A stretch of 64,000 bases of DNA from CAVSRC01 sp963732845 (lineage in GTDB: Bacteria > Pseudomonadota > Alphaproteobacteria > Rhizobiales > Kaistiaceae). The position numbers and the translations under genes were made by a program. Shown here piece after piece: positions 17,241 to 26,762 of this stretch (positions within the stretch are counted from its first letter, which is position 1; every line of letters begins with the position of its first letter). Location of the stretch: positions 145,313 through 209,312 of the forward strand of contig CAVTBE010000016.1 in the NCBI GenBank assembly GCA_963732845.1. Direction: 5' to 3'. The notes under the pieces were generated by a model, which searched no databases, had not been told where the DNA came from, and saw only the letters and a program-made list of their open reading frames with translations.

Positions 17241-18026
17241 TCAATGTGGGGTGGGCGGCGCGTTGCGCCAGTCCCCCAGCGCCGCCTGGACCAGCGCCAG
17301 GGCGGCGACGGCGGCGGTATCGGCACGCAGGATGCGCGGCCCCAGCGGCAGGGCGGTGACGAAAGGCCGGGAGCGCAGCAATTGCCGCTCCTCGACCGAG
17401 AAGCCGCCCTCCGGGCCGATCAGGACGGCCAAGGGCGATGGCGCTACCCCTGATAATATTGACAGGGGATCGGCGCGCTCCTCGCCTTCGTCGCAGAAGA
17501 TCAGCCGCCGGGCGTCCTCGCGCCCCGGCCAAGTCTCCAGGAGATGGCGCAGCGCGATCGGCTCGTCGATGGCGGGGACGGTGAGGATGCCGCATTGTTC
17601 GGCCGCCTCGATGGCGTTCGATTCCATGCGTTCCACGTTCACCTTGCTCACCTGGCCGTGCTGGGTGAGCACCGGACGCAGGCGGCCGGCCCCCATCTCC
17701 ACCGCCTTCTGCACCATGTAGTCGAGGCGCGCCTGCTTGAGCGGCGCGAAGATGTAATGCAGGTCGGGATGGGGCGGCTGGGCGCGCAGCGGCTCGCCGA
17801 TTTCGAGGCTCCACGACTTGCGACCGCCGCCGCGCAAGCTCGCCCGCCATTCGCCGTCGCGACCGTTGAAGACGAGGATGCTGGCGCCGTCCGACAGGCG
17901 CAGCACGTTGGTGAGGTAGTTGGCCTGGTTGCGGTCGAGCACGACCGTGCTGCCGGCGACGAATCGGGTCGAGCGCAGGAAAAGGCGGATGGAGGTGAAA
18001 TCGCGAGCCGTCATCGCCGGCTTCAT
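17241..18026 (-). CDS. rsmE: 16S rRNA (uracil(1498)-N3)-methyltransferase
   Basis: About 261-aa SPOUT methyltransferase that methylates N3 of U1498 in 16S rRNA. The N-terminal PUA-like part includes RNQANYLTNVLRLSDG. The C-terminal knot has LIGPEGGFSVEE and LGPRILRADTAAVAAL. The start is uncertain between ATG 18026 and ATG 18014; neither has a good SD, and the open frame runs further upstream. It lies just upstream of gshA and downstream of higA on the same strand. Confidence 0.93.
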   Translation of the reverse strand: MKPAMTARDFTSIRLFLRSTRFVAGSTVVLDRNQANYLTNVLRLSDGASILVFNGRDGEWRASLRGGGRKSWSLEIGEPLRAQPPHPDLHYIFAPLKQARLDYMVQKAVEMGAGRLRPVLTQHGQVSKVNVERMESNAIEAAEQCGILTVPAIDEPIALRHLLETWPGREDARRLIFCDEGEERADPLSILSGVAPSPLAVLIGPEGGFSVEERQLLRSRPFVTALPLGPRILRADTAAVAALALVQAALGDWRNAPPTPH

Positions 18027-18079
18027 ATCACGCGCCGGCCGCCCGGTCAGAGTCCTCGTTTTCGGCCGGAACCCAACCG

Positions 18080-18490
18080 TCAGCCGTGCGCACGACCTTT
18101 CGGCCCGGCGGCCGCGGGGGCCGACGGCTGCAGCAGCGCTTCGGCCGGAATCCCCCATTCGCGATGGAGACGCCACGCCATCTTCATGGTCAGCGGGCGC
18201 TTGCGGCCGAGGATGTCGGAGGCACGCTGGCGCGATCCGAGCAGCCGGCCGAGGTCGGCCTGGGTGCGCCCTCCGGCCTCCATGCCGAAGCGAATCGCTT
18301 CCACCGGGTCGGGCGCATCGACGGGCCAACGGCGGCGTTCGTAGTCCTCGATGACGAGCGCCAGCAGGTCGAAGCGGTCGGCGTCCGCGGTACCCTTCTT
18401 CGGCTCGTTGTCGAAATAGCTCTCAATCTCGTCGAGCGCGGCCTCGTAGTCGGCCTCGCTGCGGAGGGGGCGGATCAGTTTCTGCGCCAT
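18080..18490 (-). CDS. higA: HigA-type antitoxin (HTH, XRE)
   Basis: 136 aa. The N-terminal LIRPLRSEADYEAALDEIESYF region matches the HigA/COG5499 antitoxin extension. The C-terminal HTH has EAGGRTQADLGRLLGSRQRASDILGRKRPLT. It should neutralise HigB and autorepress the operon. Its start lies inside the end of the toxin gene (16-base overlap), the usual toxin-first higBA order. Confidence 0.88.
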   Translation of the reverse strand: MAQKLIRPLRSEADYEAALDEIESYFDNEPKKGTADADRFDLLALVIEDYERRRWPVDAPDPVEAIRFGMEAGGRTQADLGRLLGSRQRASDILGRKRPLTMKMAWRLHREWGIPAEALLQPSAPAAAGPKGRAHG

Positions 18491-18786
18491 GAGACGGTTT
18501 CCGGATCGATGCGGTCATATTCGGCGTGGGTGCCGACGAACTTCACCAGTACCCGGCCGAACCTGTAGGAAATATGGGCAACCAGCCGATATTTGTTGCC
18601 GCCGATGTCGAATATGACGCGATTGTCGGACACGAAATCGACCGTCACACCAAAGGCGCGTTTCACCTCGGCCGGTCCCGCCCAGCGCGCCCTGGATACG
18701 ACCGCAAACCATGTCTTCAGCGGGCCTTCGGCCGGCGGGTAACGCTGCCAGAACTGCACCAGAGTTCGCCGGGCGATCACCAGCAT
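18475..18786 (-). CDS. higB: HigB-type mRNA interferase toxin
   Basis: 103 aa, RelE-superfamily HigB (HigB_toxin family). It has the typical pattern LVQFWQRYPPAEGPLKTWFAVV, then NRVIFDIGGNKYRLVAHISY and VLVKFVGTHAEYDRID. It cleaves mRNA on the ribosome when not bound by HigA. ATG at 18784-18786 is the likely start; a GTG two codons upstream is possible and no strong SD is seen. The frame is divergent from xseA, whose start is 86 bases away. Confidence 0.88.
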   Translation of the reverse strand: MLVIARRTLVQFWQRYPPAEGPLKTWFAVVSRARWAGPAEVKRAFGVTVDFVSDNRVIFDIGGNKYRLVAHISYRFGRVLVKFVGTHAEYDRIDPETVSWRRN

Positions 18787-18871
18787 CGCCACGCCATAGC
18801 ATGTCACCAATTTGGCTACAAGCGCGAACCTCGCTTGACCCGGCGCCTGTCCGGCGGCACCCATGGGGCCC

Positions 18872-20362
18872 ATGAGCGAAACCGCCGCCAATGTCGCCGA
18901 ATATTCCGTCTCCGAGATCTCGGCGGCGCTGAAGCGCACCGTCGAGGATACATACGGCTATGTACGTGTGCGCGGTGAGATCTCCGGGTTCCGCGGGGCG
19001 CATTCCTCCGGCCATTGCTATTTCTCGCTGAAGGACGACAAGGCGCGCCTGGAAGCCGTGGTGTGGCGCGGGACCTTGCCACGGCTGAAGTTCAAGCCGG
19101 AGGAAGGCGTCGAGGTGGTCGCCACCGGCAAGCTCACCACCTTTGCCGGCCAGTCGAAATACCAGCTCGTCATCGAAGCGCTGGAGCCGGCCGGCGTCGG
19201 CGCCCTGATGGCGCTGCTGGAAGCGCGCCGCAAGGCGCTCGCCGCCGAGGGGCTGTTCGCCGAGGAGCGCAAGCGCCCCCTACCCTATCTGCCGCGGGTC
19301 ATCGGCGTGGTCACCTCGCCGACCGGCGCGGTCATCCGCGACATCCTGCATCGGCTGGCCGACCGCTTTCCGACGCACGTGCTCGTGTGGCCGGTGCGGG
19401 TCCAGGGCGAGACCAGCGCGGCGGAAGTGGCGGCGGCGATCGCGGGCTTCAACGCGCTGCCGGACGGCGGTGCGGTTCCGAGGCCCGACCTGCTGATCGT
19501 GGCGCGCGGCGGCGGCAGCCTGGAGGATCTGTGGAGCTTCAACGAGGAGGTCGTGGTGCGCGCCGCGGCGGCTTCCGACATCCCGCTGATCTCGGCGGTC
19601 GGCCATGAGACCGATTTCACGCTCATCGATTACGCCGCCGACGTGCGGGCGCCGACGCCGACGGCCGCCGCCGAAATGGCGGTGCCGGTGCGCTCGGAAC
19701 TGATCGAGACGGTCGGCGACCTCGGCAGCCGCCTTTCCGGCGCAGCGCTCAGGCACGTCGAGGCGAACCGGCGCGAGCTGCGCGCCGCCGCCCGCGCGCT
19801 GCCGCGGGCGGAAGACCTGTTCGCCATGCCGCGGCGGGTCTTCGACGAACTGGCAAGCCGCATCGGCCGGGCGCTGCTGGCCAATGCGCGCGTCCACCGC
19901 ACCCATTATGAGCGCGTCGCCGGGCGTCTGTCGCTTGCCGGCCTCGACCGCATGGTCGAGCGGGCGCGCGAACAGCTGGAAGCCGCCGACAGCCGCAGGG
20001 CGGTCTTCCACAGGCGCAATATCGAACGGGCGCGCGAGCGGCTGGCGGCGGCGGGCGAGCGCAAGACCCAGTTCCTGACGCGCGGCATCGAGCGGCTCGC
20101 GGCCCGTTTCGCGGCGGCGGCGCGGCTCCTCGATGTGGTCAGCTACCGCTCGGTCCTGGAACGCGGCTTCGCGCTGGTGAGCGACGGCGAGAGCGGCGTG
20201 CCGTTCCGCTCGGCCGCCGCGATCGGCGACGGCACGGTGCTCGACATCGAGTTCCACGACGGCCATGTGCGGGCCGTTTCCGGCGGTTCCGCCGCGCCAC
20301 AGCCGCGCAAGCCGCGGCGGCGCAAGCCGGCCGGCGGCGGCTCGCAGGGCAGTTTGCTGTAG
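18872..20362 (+). CDS. xseA: Exodeoxyribonuclease VII large subunit
   Basis: About 496 aa. An N-terminal OB-fold (VRVRGEISGFRGAHSSGHCYFSLKDD) is followed by the exonuclease domain with VIGVVTSPTGAVIRDIL, LLIVARGGGSLEDLWSFNEE and SAVGHETDFTLIDYAADVRAPTPTAAAE, then a long helical arm (about 290-430). It degrades ssDNA together with XseB; xseB is not in the window. ATG 18872 (MSETAAN) is preferred over 18863. Confidence 0.94.
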   Translation: MSETAANVAEYSVSEISAALKRTVEDTYGYVRVRGEISGFRGAHSSGHCYFSLKDDKARLEAVVWRGTLPRLKFKPEEGVEVVATGKLTTFAGQSKYQLVIEALEPAGVGALMALLEARRKALAAEGLFAEERKRPLPYLPRVIGVVTSPTGAVIRDILHRLADRFPTHVLVWPVRVQGETSAAEVAAAIAGFNALPDGGAVPRPDLLIVARGGGSLEDLWSFNEEVVVRAAAASDIPLISAVGHETDFTLIDYAADVRAPTPTAAAEMAVPVRSELIETVGDLGSRLSGAALRHVEANRRELRAAARALPRAEDLFAMPRRVFDELASRIGRALLANARVHRTHYERVAGRLSLAGLDRMVERAREQLEAADSRRAVFHRRNIERARERLAAAGERKTQFLTRGIERLAARFAAAARLLDVVSYRSVLERGFALVSDGESGVPFRSAAAIGDGTVLDIEFHDGHVRAVSGGSAAPQPRKPRRRKPAGGGSQGSLL

Positions 20363-20365
20363 GTG

Positions 20366-20987
<622 letters not shown>

Positions 20988-21037
20988 GCCGGCAGGATGG
21001 CGCGGTCGCCGCGCCGGCGCCACCCGTTTCCCGCATC

Positions 21038-21358
21038 CTACTGACGTCGACGGATGCTCAGCAGATAGGCGGTAAGATCGGCGATGTCGTCGGGCGGGAC
21101 GACGAGGTTCGGCATGCTGGCATGGGAGGTACGGAAGAAGGCGTAAAGGGCGATCTCCGTCATGCCCTCGGCATTGGCGATGTCCTGGAACGGTGGCGCG
21201 TCGGGCGTCGGGCTGTCGAAATCGCCGCGGCGGACGTCGTGGCACTCGGCGCAGTTGGCTTCGGCATAGGCGAGGCCCCGCTCGCGATCGCCGCGTTGCT
21301 GTGCCAGCGCGGGGACGGCCGCGAGGAGCACGGCAAGCGCGACGAGAGCGCGCGTCAT
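21038..21358 (-). CDS. Class I c-type cytochrome, secreted
   Basis: 106 aa with a cleavable signal peptide (MTRALVALAVLLAAVPALA). One heme site, CAECH, is at about residue 37, with a plausible distal Met in SHASMPNL. It is a periplasmic mono-heme cytochrome. Its ATG overlaps the stop of the TPP-enzyme gene by 4 bases (ATGA), so the two are likely translationally coupled. The longer frame reading through to 21520 is a shadow of the upstream gene. Confidence 0.87.
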   Translation of the reverse strand: MTRALVALAVLLAAVPALAQQRGDRERGLAYAEANCAECHDVRRGDFDSPTPDAPPFQDIANAEGMTEIALYAFFRTSHASMPNLVVPPDDIADLTAYLLSIRRRQ

Positions 21359-23029
21359 CGCTGCCCGGTCCCGCGGATCTCCGACAGGGTGCGCGTCGGC
21401 GTGATCGCCTCCGGGTCGAAGGCGAGGTCGATGATCGCCGGCTTGCCGGCAGCGACGCAGCGCTCGAAGGCAGAGGCGAAATCGTCGGTTGTCGCCACCG
21501 TCTCGCCGTGGCCGCCGCACGCGCGGGCAAAGGCGGCAAAATCCGGATTGGCGAGGTCGGTGGCCACCACACGGCCGGGATAGGCGCGCTCCTGATGCAT
21601 GCGGATGGTGCCGTGGATGCCGTTGTTGACGACGACCACGACCAGGTTGGCGCCGGCCTGAACCGCGGTGATGAATTCCTGCATGGTCATCTGGAAATCG
21701 CCGTCGCCGGAAAAGACGACCACCAGACGATCGGGATGCTTGAGCTTGGCGGCGAGCCCGGCCGGCAGGCCGTAGCCCATGGAGCCGGAGCCGGGCGCAA
21801 GCTGGGTGCCGTAGCGGCGGTGGCGGAAGAAGCGATGCACCCAGACCGAATAGTTGCCGGCGGCGCTGGCGACGATGGCGTCCTCGGGCAGGCGATCACG
21901 CAACCAGGCGACGATGCGGCTGAGCTGGACCGGACCGGGATTGTCGACCGGCGCCACCCAGGCGCGATAGTCGGCATTGGCCGCCTCAGCGGTGCCGCGC
22001 CACGGGATCTCGTTCGGCGGCTGCAGGCCTTCGAGCGCGGCGGCGAAGGCGGTCGGGCTGGCATTGATGGCCAGCGTCGGCCGGTAGAGGCGGCCAAGCT
22101 CCTCGGCGCCGGGGTGGACATGGACCAGCGCCTGCCGGGGTTCGGGCACCTCGATCAACGTGTAGGCGGAAGACGGCATCTCGCTCATGCGCCCGCCGAT
22201 GAGGAGCAGCAGGTCGGCCTCCTTCACGCGGACGGCGAGCTGAGGATTGATGCCGACGCCGATGTCGCCGGCATACATCGGGTGGTCGTTGTCGAAGAGG
22301 TGCTGGCGGCGCCACGAACAGCCGACGGGAAGCTGGAAGCGCTCGGCGAAACGCTGCAAGGCGGCGACTGCCGCTTCCGACCAGCGCGAGCCGCCGGCGA
22401 TGACCAAGGGGCGCCTGGCGCGCCACAGCATCTTCTGCAGTTCGGCCATCTGGGTGAGGCCGGGATGGGTCTCGACCTGGACCCAGGGGCGCGGATTGGC
22501 GGCGCCGGTCGTCTGGCGCAGCATGTCCTCGGGTAGCGACAGGACGACCGGGCCGGGGCGGCCGGCGGTCGCCTCGTGGAAGGCGCGGCTCAGGGCTTCC
22601 GGCACGCGGTCGGCGCCGTCGATCTCCTCGATCCACTTCGCCATCTGGCCGAACATGCGGCGGAAGTCGATCTCCTGAAAGGCTTCGCGCCCGCGCATGG
22701 CGCGGCCGACCTGGCCGATGAAGACGATCATCGGGGTCGAAATCCTGGCGGCCGACATGGATGCCGGCCGAGGCGTTTGTGGCGCCCGGCCCGCGCGTCA
22801 CCATGACGATGCCGGGACGACCGGTGAGCTTGCCCCAGGCCTCCGCCGCCATCGCCGCCCCACCCTCCTGGCGACATAGCGTCACGGCGATGGGCGAATC
22901 GTGCAGCGCGTCGAGGAGCGCCAGATAGCTCTCGCCGGGCACGCAGAAGATGCGCTCGACGCCGTTGTTCTCCAGCGCCTCGACGATCAGCCGCGCCGCC
23001 GTCGGCCGGTTCTCATCGCCATCCGCCAT
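21355..23029 (-). pseudogene. Thiamine-pyrophosphate-dependent enzyme, acetolactate synthase-like, frameshifted
   Basis: Two frames together make one TPP enzyme of about 557 residues. The N-terminal frame from ATG 23029 carries the cofactor-activating Glu (CRQEGGAAMAAEAW, Glu55) and GPGATNASAGIHV. The downstream frame resumes at STPMIVFIGQVG and holds the central domain and the TPP motif GDGDFQMTMQEF...NNGIHGTIR. The switch is at AAA 22740-22742 (TTT on minus): removing one base restores RQDSTPMI. The span is 1675 bases, one over a codon multiple. Related enzymes include acetolactate synthase and other 2-oxoacid-using carboligases or decarboxylases. It is either broken or a sequence error. 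A cytochrome c gene follows with a 4-base overlap. Confidence 0.85.
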
Positions 23030-23107
23030 CACTCCACCCTCCGGCCGCCAGTCATGGAGGCGCACAATAGCAGGCTTCGCGCACAAATCCGCCGGCGACG
23101 CCCGGTC

Positions 23108-23488
23108 TCACACCACATCGGTGATGGTGACGACGCGGAAGGTGTGCATCTCGCCGTCCTCATCGCGGATCGAGACATATTCGCCCGGCACGAAACGATG
23201 GGTGGACAGCTTGAAGCCGGATTCGTCGCCTTCGTCGCCACCGATATCGTAGTGGAAACCCCAGGTGCCGCCCGGCCGGTGGACCAGATGGCCAATGTCT
23301 TCCTCCTCCCCGGCCCAGTTGCGCACGACGCGGCAGCGCTCGCGGTTCTTGCGCCAGCCTTCCGGGTCGAGATGGCCGTCGGCATCGAGCGGTGCGGTGA
23401 AGCGGTAGTAGTGGCGATCGCTGCCGTCCGGAAATTCGGCGGTGCGGGCGAGGTTGAGCCGGATCGTCTTGAGACCGCTCTGTGGCAT
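23108..23488 (-). CDS. Conserved hypothetical protein
   Basis: 126-aa soluble protein, acidic and rich in Asp/Glu/His/Trp, with motifs GSDRHYYRFTAPLD, GHLVHRPGGTWGFHYD and VPGEYVSIRDEDGEMHTFRV. It looks like a widespread alphaproteobacterial hypothetical family, which I cannot name. ATG 23486-23488 has GGGAGG 6 bases upstream; the frame from 23512 is not needed. Its start is on the same strand just upstream of the TPP gene region. Confidence 0.8.
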   Translation of the reverse strand: MPQSGLKTIRLNLARTAEFPDGSDRHYYRFTAPLDADGHLDPEGWRKNRERCRVVRNWAGEEEDIGHLVHRPGGTWGFHYDIGGDEGDESGFKLSTHRFVPGEYVSIRDEDGEMHTFRVVTITDVV

Positions 23489-23643
23489 TTCTGCCTCCCG
23501 GTGATAACGCACGACTCGACAGCTTAGAGCCTTGTCCGATCAGATGGGATCAATTCCGTTTCTCGACCGGCGCGTCGGGCGCCCGGCCGGCCGCAATTCC
23601 CCTCGCCGGTGCCGGGCTGTAAGGTAGCGGACCGAAAGGGAGG

Positions 23644-24558
23644 ATGCCCGTGCCAGTCGGGAAATGGATCGTGCCGGTGGCGACTCTGGCCGCGGCGCTG
23701 GCGATGGCCACGGCGGTCGCCCATGCCGAAGACGACAGCGATACCCCGGAATACCCCACCACGGTGTTCGCGGAGGGCGCCACCAGCGCATCCGTCAGCG
23801 CCGGAGACGTGACCGCGACGGTGCGCCTGCTGCGCAGCAAGACGCCCAACCCGGACGCTGACAAGGTGTGGCTGCGCGTGCGCGTCAAGGGCGTGCCGGT
23901 GGCCGAGGCCTATGGCCCCGATGCCGGTTTCGACCAGCCGGAGGCCGAGGCCAGCATTGCCGAGATCGACCCGGGCAATCGCTATCCGGAAGTCTATTTC
24001 GCCGCCTATACCGGCGGCGCCCACTGCTGCACGCAGGTGACCGTGGCGGAGGAGCAGCCGCATGGCTGGGTGACCGTCGACGTCGGCGAGTTCGACGGCG
24101 GCAGCGACTATCTGCAGGACATCGACCATGACGGGCTGGCGGAGATCGTCACCGTCGACAACCGTTTCCTCTACACCTTCGATTGCTACGCCTGCAGCGC
24201 CGCACCGCTGGTCATCGACACGGTGCGCAACGGCAAGTTGATCGACGTCTCCAAGGACCCGCGCTATCGCGCCGCCCATCGCGACTGGCTGGCTCAGCTC
24301 GAAGACACGGTCGAGCCGGCCGACCGCTGGACATCGCCCGGCTTCCTCGCCGGCTGGGTGGCGGCGAAGGTGCGCGTCGGCGAGGGCGCCGAGGCGTGGG
24401 CGGCGTTGAAGGCGCACTGGAACTATGCCGACGACGCGGGCGAGGAAACCTGCCTGACCGGCAACGATATCGACGTCTGCCCAAAGGGCCAGCTCAAGGT
24501 GCTGAAGTTCCCCGACCGGCTGAAGCTGTTCCTCGACCGCAACGGCTACGGATCGTGA
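23644..24558 (+). CDS. Secreted protein of unknown function
   Basis: 304 aa with a signal peptide (hydrophobic residues 8-28, ending AVAHA). The mature protein contains PEVYFAAYTGGAHCCTQVTV and DIDHDGLAEIVTVDNRFLYTFDCYACSAAP. The D-x-D-x-D-G segment resembles an FG-GAP/VCBS-like calcium-binding turn. Six cysteines suggest disulfides in the periplasm. No function can be assigned. It is convergent with the GGDEF/EAL gene, 3 bases away. Confidence 0.8.
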   Translation: MPVPVGKWIVPVATLAAALAMATAVAHAEDDSDTPEYPTTVFAEGATSASVSAGDVTATVRLLRSKTPNPDADKVWLRVRVKGVPVAEAYGPDAGFDQPEAEASIAEIDPGNRYPEVYFAAYTGGAHCCTQVTVAEEQPHGWVTVDVGEFDGGSDYLQDIDHDGLAEIVTVDNRFLYTFDCYACSAAPLVIDTVRNGKLIDVSKDPRYRAAHRDWLAQLEDTVEPADRWTSPGFLAGWVAAKVRVGEGAEAWAALKAHWNYADDAGEETCLTGNDIDVCPKGQLKVLKFPDRLKLFLDRNGYGS

Positions 24559-24561
24559 GGA

Positions 24562-26295
24562 TCAGGCGACCAGATAGGATTGGCTCTTGGCGAGCCAGGC
24601 GGCGAACTGGTCGCCCATGACGGGCTTGGAAAAGTAGTAGCCCTGCAGGCCGTCGACGCCGATATCGCGCAGCATGGCAACCTGTTCTTCGGTCTCGACA
24701 CCCTCGGCGACCGTGCGGAAGTCGAGTTTCTTGGCGATTTCGACGATGGCGTGGACGATCGTCTCGACGCCGGTCTCCTTGCCGATGTCGCGCACGAAGG
24801 TCCGGTCGATCTTGAGCGTGCTGAGCGGCAGATCCTTGAGCAGCGACAGCGACGAGAAGCCGGTGCCGAAATCATCGAGCGAAACGCCGATGCCGAACGC
24901 GCGTATCATGGCGAGGTTCCGCTGGATCACGTCGAGGCTCTTGGCCATGGTCGCCTCGGTGATCTCGATGTTGATCAGCGCCGGATCGATCTCGGCCTGC
25001 TCGACGGCGCCGATCATGCGCGCGGCGAAGCCCGGATCGCGGCATTGGATCGGCGAGATGTTGAGCGATATGGGCACCAGTGCCTTGTGCAGCGTGGCCC
25101 AGCGACGAAGATTGCCGCAAGCCTCAGTCAACAGCCGGCCGCCGAGTTCGGCGATCGATCCGGACTCCTCGGCGATCGGGATGAACTCGTCCGGCGCGAT
25201 CATCTTGTTGTTGGCATCGCGCCAGCGCGCCAGGCCCTCGGCGCCGACGATCTTGCGGGTGTTGGCGTCGACGATGGGCTGAAACATCAGGTAGAATTTG
25301 CCGTTGGTAATGTCCGCCGGCATGCAGCGCTTGAGCGCGTGGCGCGCCTTCACGGCGGCATCCATGCGCGCGTCGAAGTAGTTGATCGAGCCTCTCTTGC
25401 TCGCCTTCGATTTGTACATCGCCATGTCGGCGTGGGTGACCAGAACGTCGGCGGTGGAATCGTCAAGCGGGAAGACGGACATGCCGACGCTGATCGAGAT
25501 CTCGACGCGTACTTCGCTGAGCTCGTTGATCGCCGTCACGCCTCTGGCGATCTTCTCGGCGATCTCCATCGCCGCCGCGGCCGACTTCAGGTTGGTGGCG
25601 ACCACGGCGAACTCGTCGCCGCCGATGCGGCCGACCGTATCGGTCTCGCGCAACTGGGCGCGCAGAACGTCGGCCACCGCCATCAGCATTTCGTCACCGA
25701 CCCGGTGGCCGAAGACGTCGTTGATTTCCTTGAAGCGGTCTATGTCGAACAGGATGACGGCGCAGGCAAGTTCCGAGCGGCGCGTCTGGACAAGCGTGAC
25801 CTCGAGCTGTTCGAAGAAGGCCCGCCGGTTCAACAGCCCGGTCAGGGAGTCGGTGCGCGCCAGCAGCATCAGCTCGGCTTCGGCGTTCTTGCGCTCGACG
25901 GCGTAGCGGATGGCGCGGATCAGGCTTCGCGGCCGCAGGTCCGCCTTGTCGAGACAGTCGGCAGCGCCGCACTTCAAGGCGTCGGTGGCAATGGCAAGAT
26001 CGGACACGCCGGTCAACACGACGATCGGCACGTCCCGGCTTGCGATGTGCACGGCGCGCAGACCGTCTAGACCGGTAGCATCCGGCAGGCCGAGATCGAG
26101 CAGGATAATCGCCGTCTGATGGGTGGGGTCGGAGAGCCATGCGAGGCCGTCGGCGAGCGTGCCGACCGCGTGCAGCTGGGAGCGGATGTCGGCGTCGTTG
26201 GCAGCTTCGGTGAGAGCGATCTCGGTCAATCGCCGGTCGCCCGGGTTGTCCTCGATCAACAGGATCTGGAGGAGGTTGTTCTGTTGGTTATCCAT
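24562..26295 (-). CDS. Response regulator with GGDEF and EAL domains (c-di-GMP turnover)
   Basis: 577 aa: receiver domain (about 10-130, phospho-acceptor in IILLDLGLPD), GGDEF (about 160-315) and EAL (about 335-570). The GGDEF active site is intact (GRIGGDEFAVV) with an RxxD inhibitory site (RETD) five residues before it. EAL residues appear intact (AEGLARW, NIEITE, DDFGTGFSSL, KIDRTF, AEGVET), so both synthesis and breakdown of c-di-GMP are possible. ATG 26293-26295 has GAGAGGA upstream. It is the third gene of a kinase-regulator-effector operon. Confidence 0.94.
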   Translation of the reverse strand: MDNQQNNLLQILLIEDNPGDRRLTEIALTEAANDADIRSQLHAVGTLADGLAWLSDPTHQTAIILLDLGLPDATGLDGLRAVHIASRDVPIVVLTGVSDLAIATDALKCGAADCLDKADLRPRSLIRAIRYAVERKNAEAELMLLARTDSLTGLLNRRAFFEQLEVTLVQTRRSELACAVILFDIDRFKEINDVFGHRVGDEMLMAVADVLRAQLRETDTVGRIGGDEFAVVATNLKSAAAAMEIAEKIARGVTAINELSEVRVEISISVGMSVFPLDDSTADVLVTHADMAMYKSKASKRGSINYFDARMDAAVKARHALKRCMPADITNGKFYLMFQPIVDANTRKIVGAEGLARWRDANNKMIAPDEFIPIAEESGSIAELGGRLLTEACGNLRRWATLHKALVPISLNISPIQCRDPGFAARMIGAVEQAEIDPALINIEITEATMAKSLDVIQRNLAMIRAFGIGVSLDDFGTGFSSLSLLKDLPLSTLKIDRTFVRDIGKETGVETIVHAIVEIAKKLDFRTVAEGVETEEQVAMLRDIGVDGLQGYYFSKPVMGDQFAAWLAKSQSYLVA

Positions 26296-26312
26296 GTTCC
26301 TCTCGGCCAACC

Positions 26313-26762
26313 TCAGGCCGAACCCGGCAGCTTGACGACGGTGAACCAAAAGTCCTCAACCGCGTGGACGACGCGCAGGAAACCGGCAAAGTCGATCGGT
26401 TTGGAGATGAAGCAGTTGGCGTGTTCCTGGTAGGACAGCACGACATCGGATTCCGCGTCGGACGACGTGAGCACGACGATCGGGATGGCGCGCAGCGCCG
26501 GGTCGTCCTTGATCCGTCTGAGCACGACATGGCCATCGATCCCCGGCAGATTGAGGTCGAGGAGGATCACATCGGGCCGCGGTGCCTCTTGGTGCACGCC
26601 GCGGCGATGGAGGAAGTCCAGCGCCTCCCCGCCGTCCTTGACGGCATGGAGGCGATTGGCGCTTCCGGTCTCCTTGAGGCCCTCCTGCGTCAACCGGATG
26701 TCGGCCGGGTTGTCTTCGACAAGCAGGATCTCGATGGGGTGCATCTGCGCGGCGCTATGCAT
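26313..26762 (-). CDS. Single-domain response regulator (Rcp1/CheY-like)
   Basis: About 143-149 aa, receiver domain only. The acidic pocket is in LLVEDNPAD, phospho-acceptor Asp in VILLDLNLPG, with conserved Thr in VLTSS and Lys in FISKPID. It probably relays phosphate from the adjacent kinase to a partner protein. The start at ATG 26762 has GAGGGCGGCC upstream and overlaps the kinase end by 8 bases; ATG 26744 (MHPIEILL) is the alternative. Confidence 0.92.
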   Translation of the reverse strand: MHSAAQMHPIEILLVEDNPADIRLTQEGLKETGSANRLHAVKDGGEALDFLHRRGVHQEAPRPDVILLDLNLPGIDGHVVLRRIKDDPALRAIPIVVLTSSDAESDVVLSYQEHANCFISKPIDFAGFLRVVHAVEDFWFTVVKLPGSA

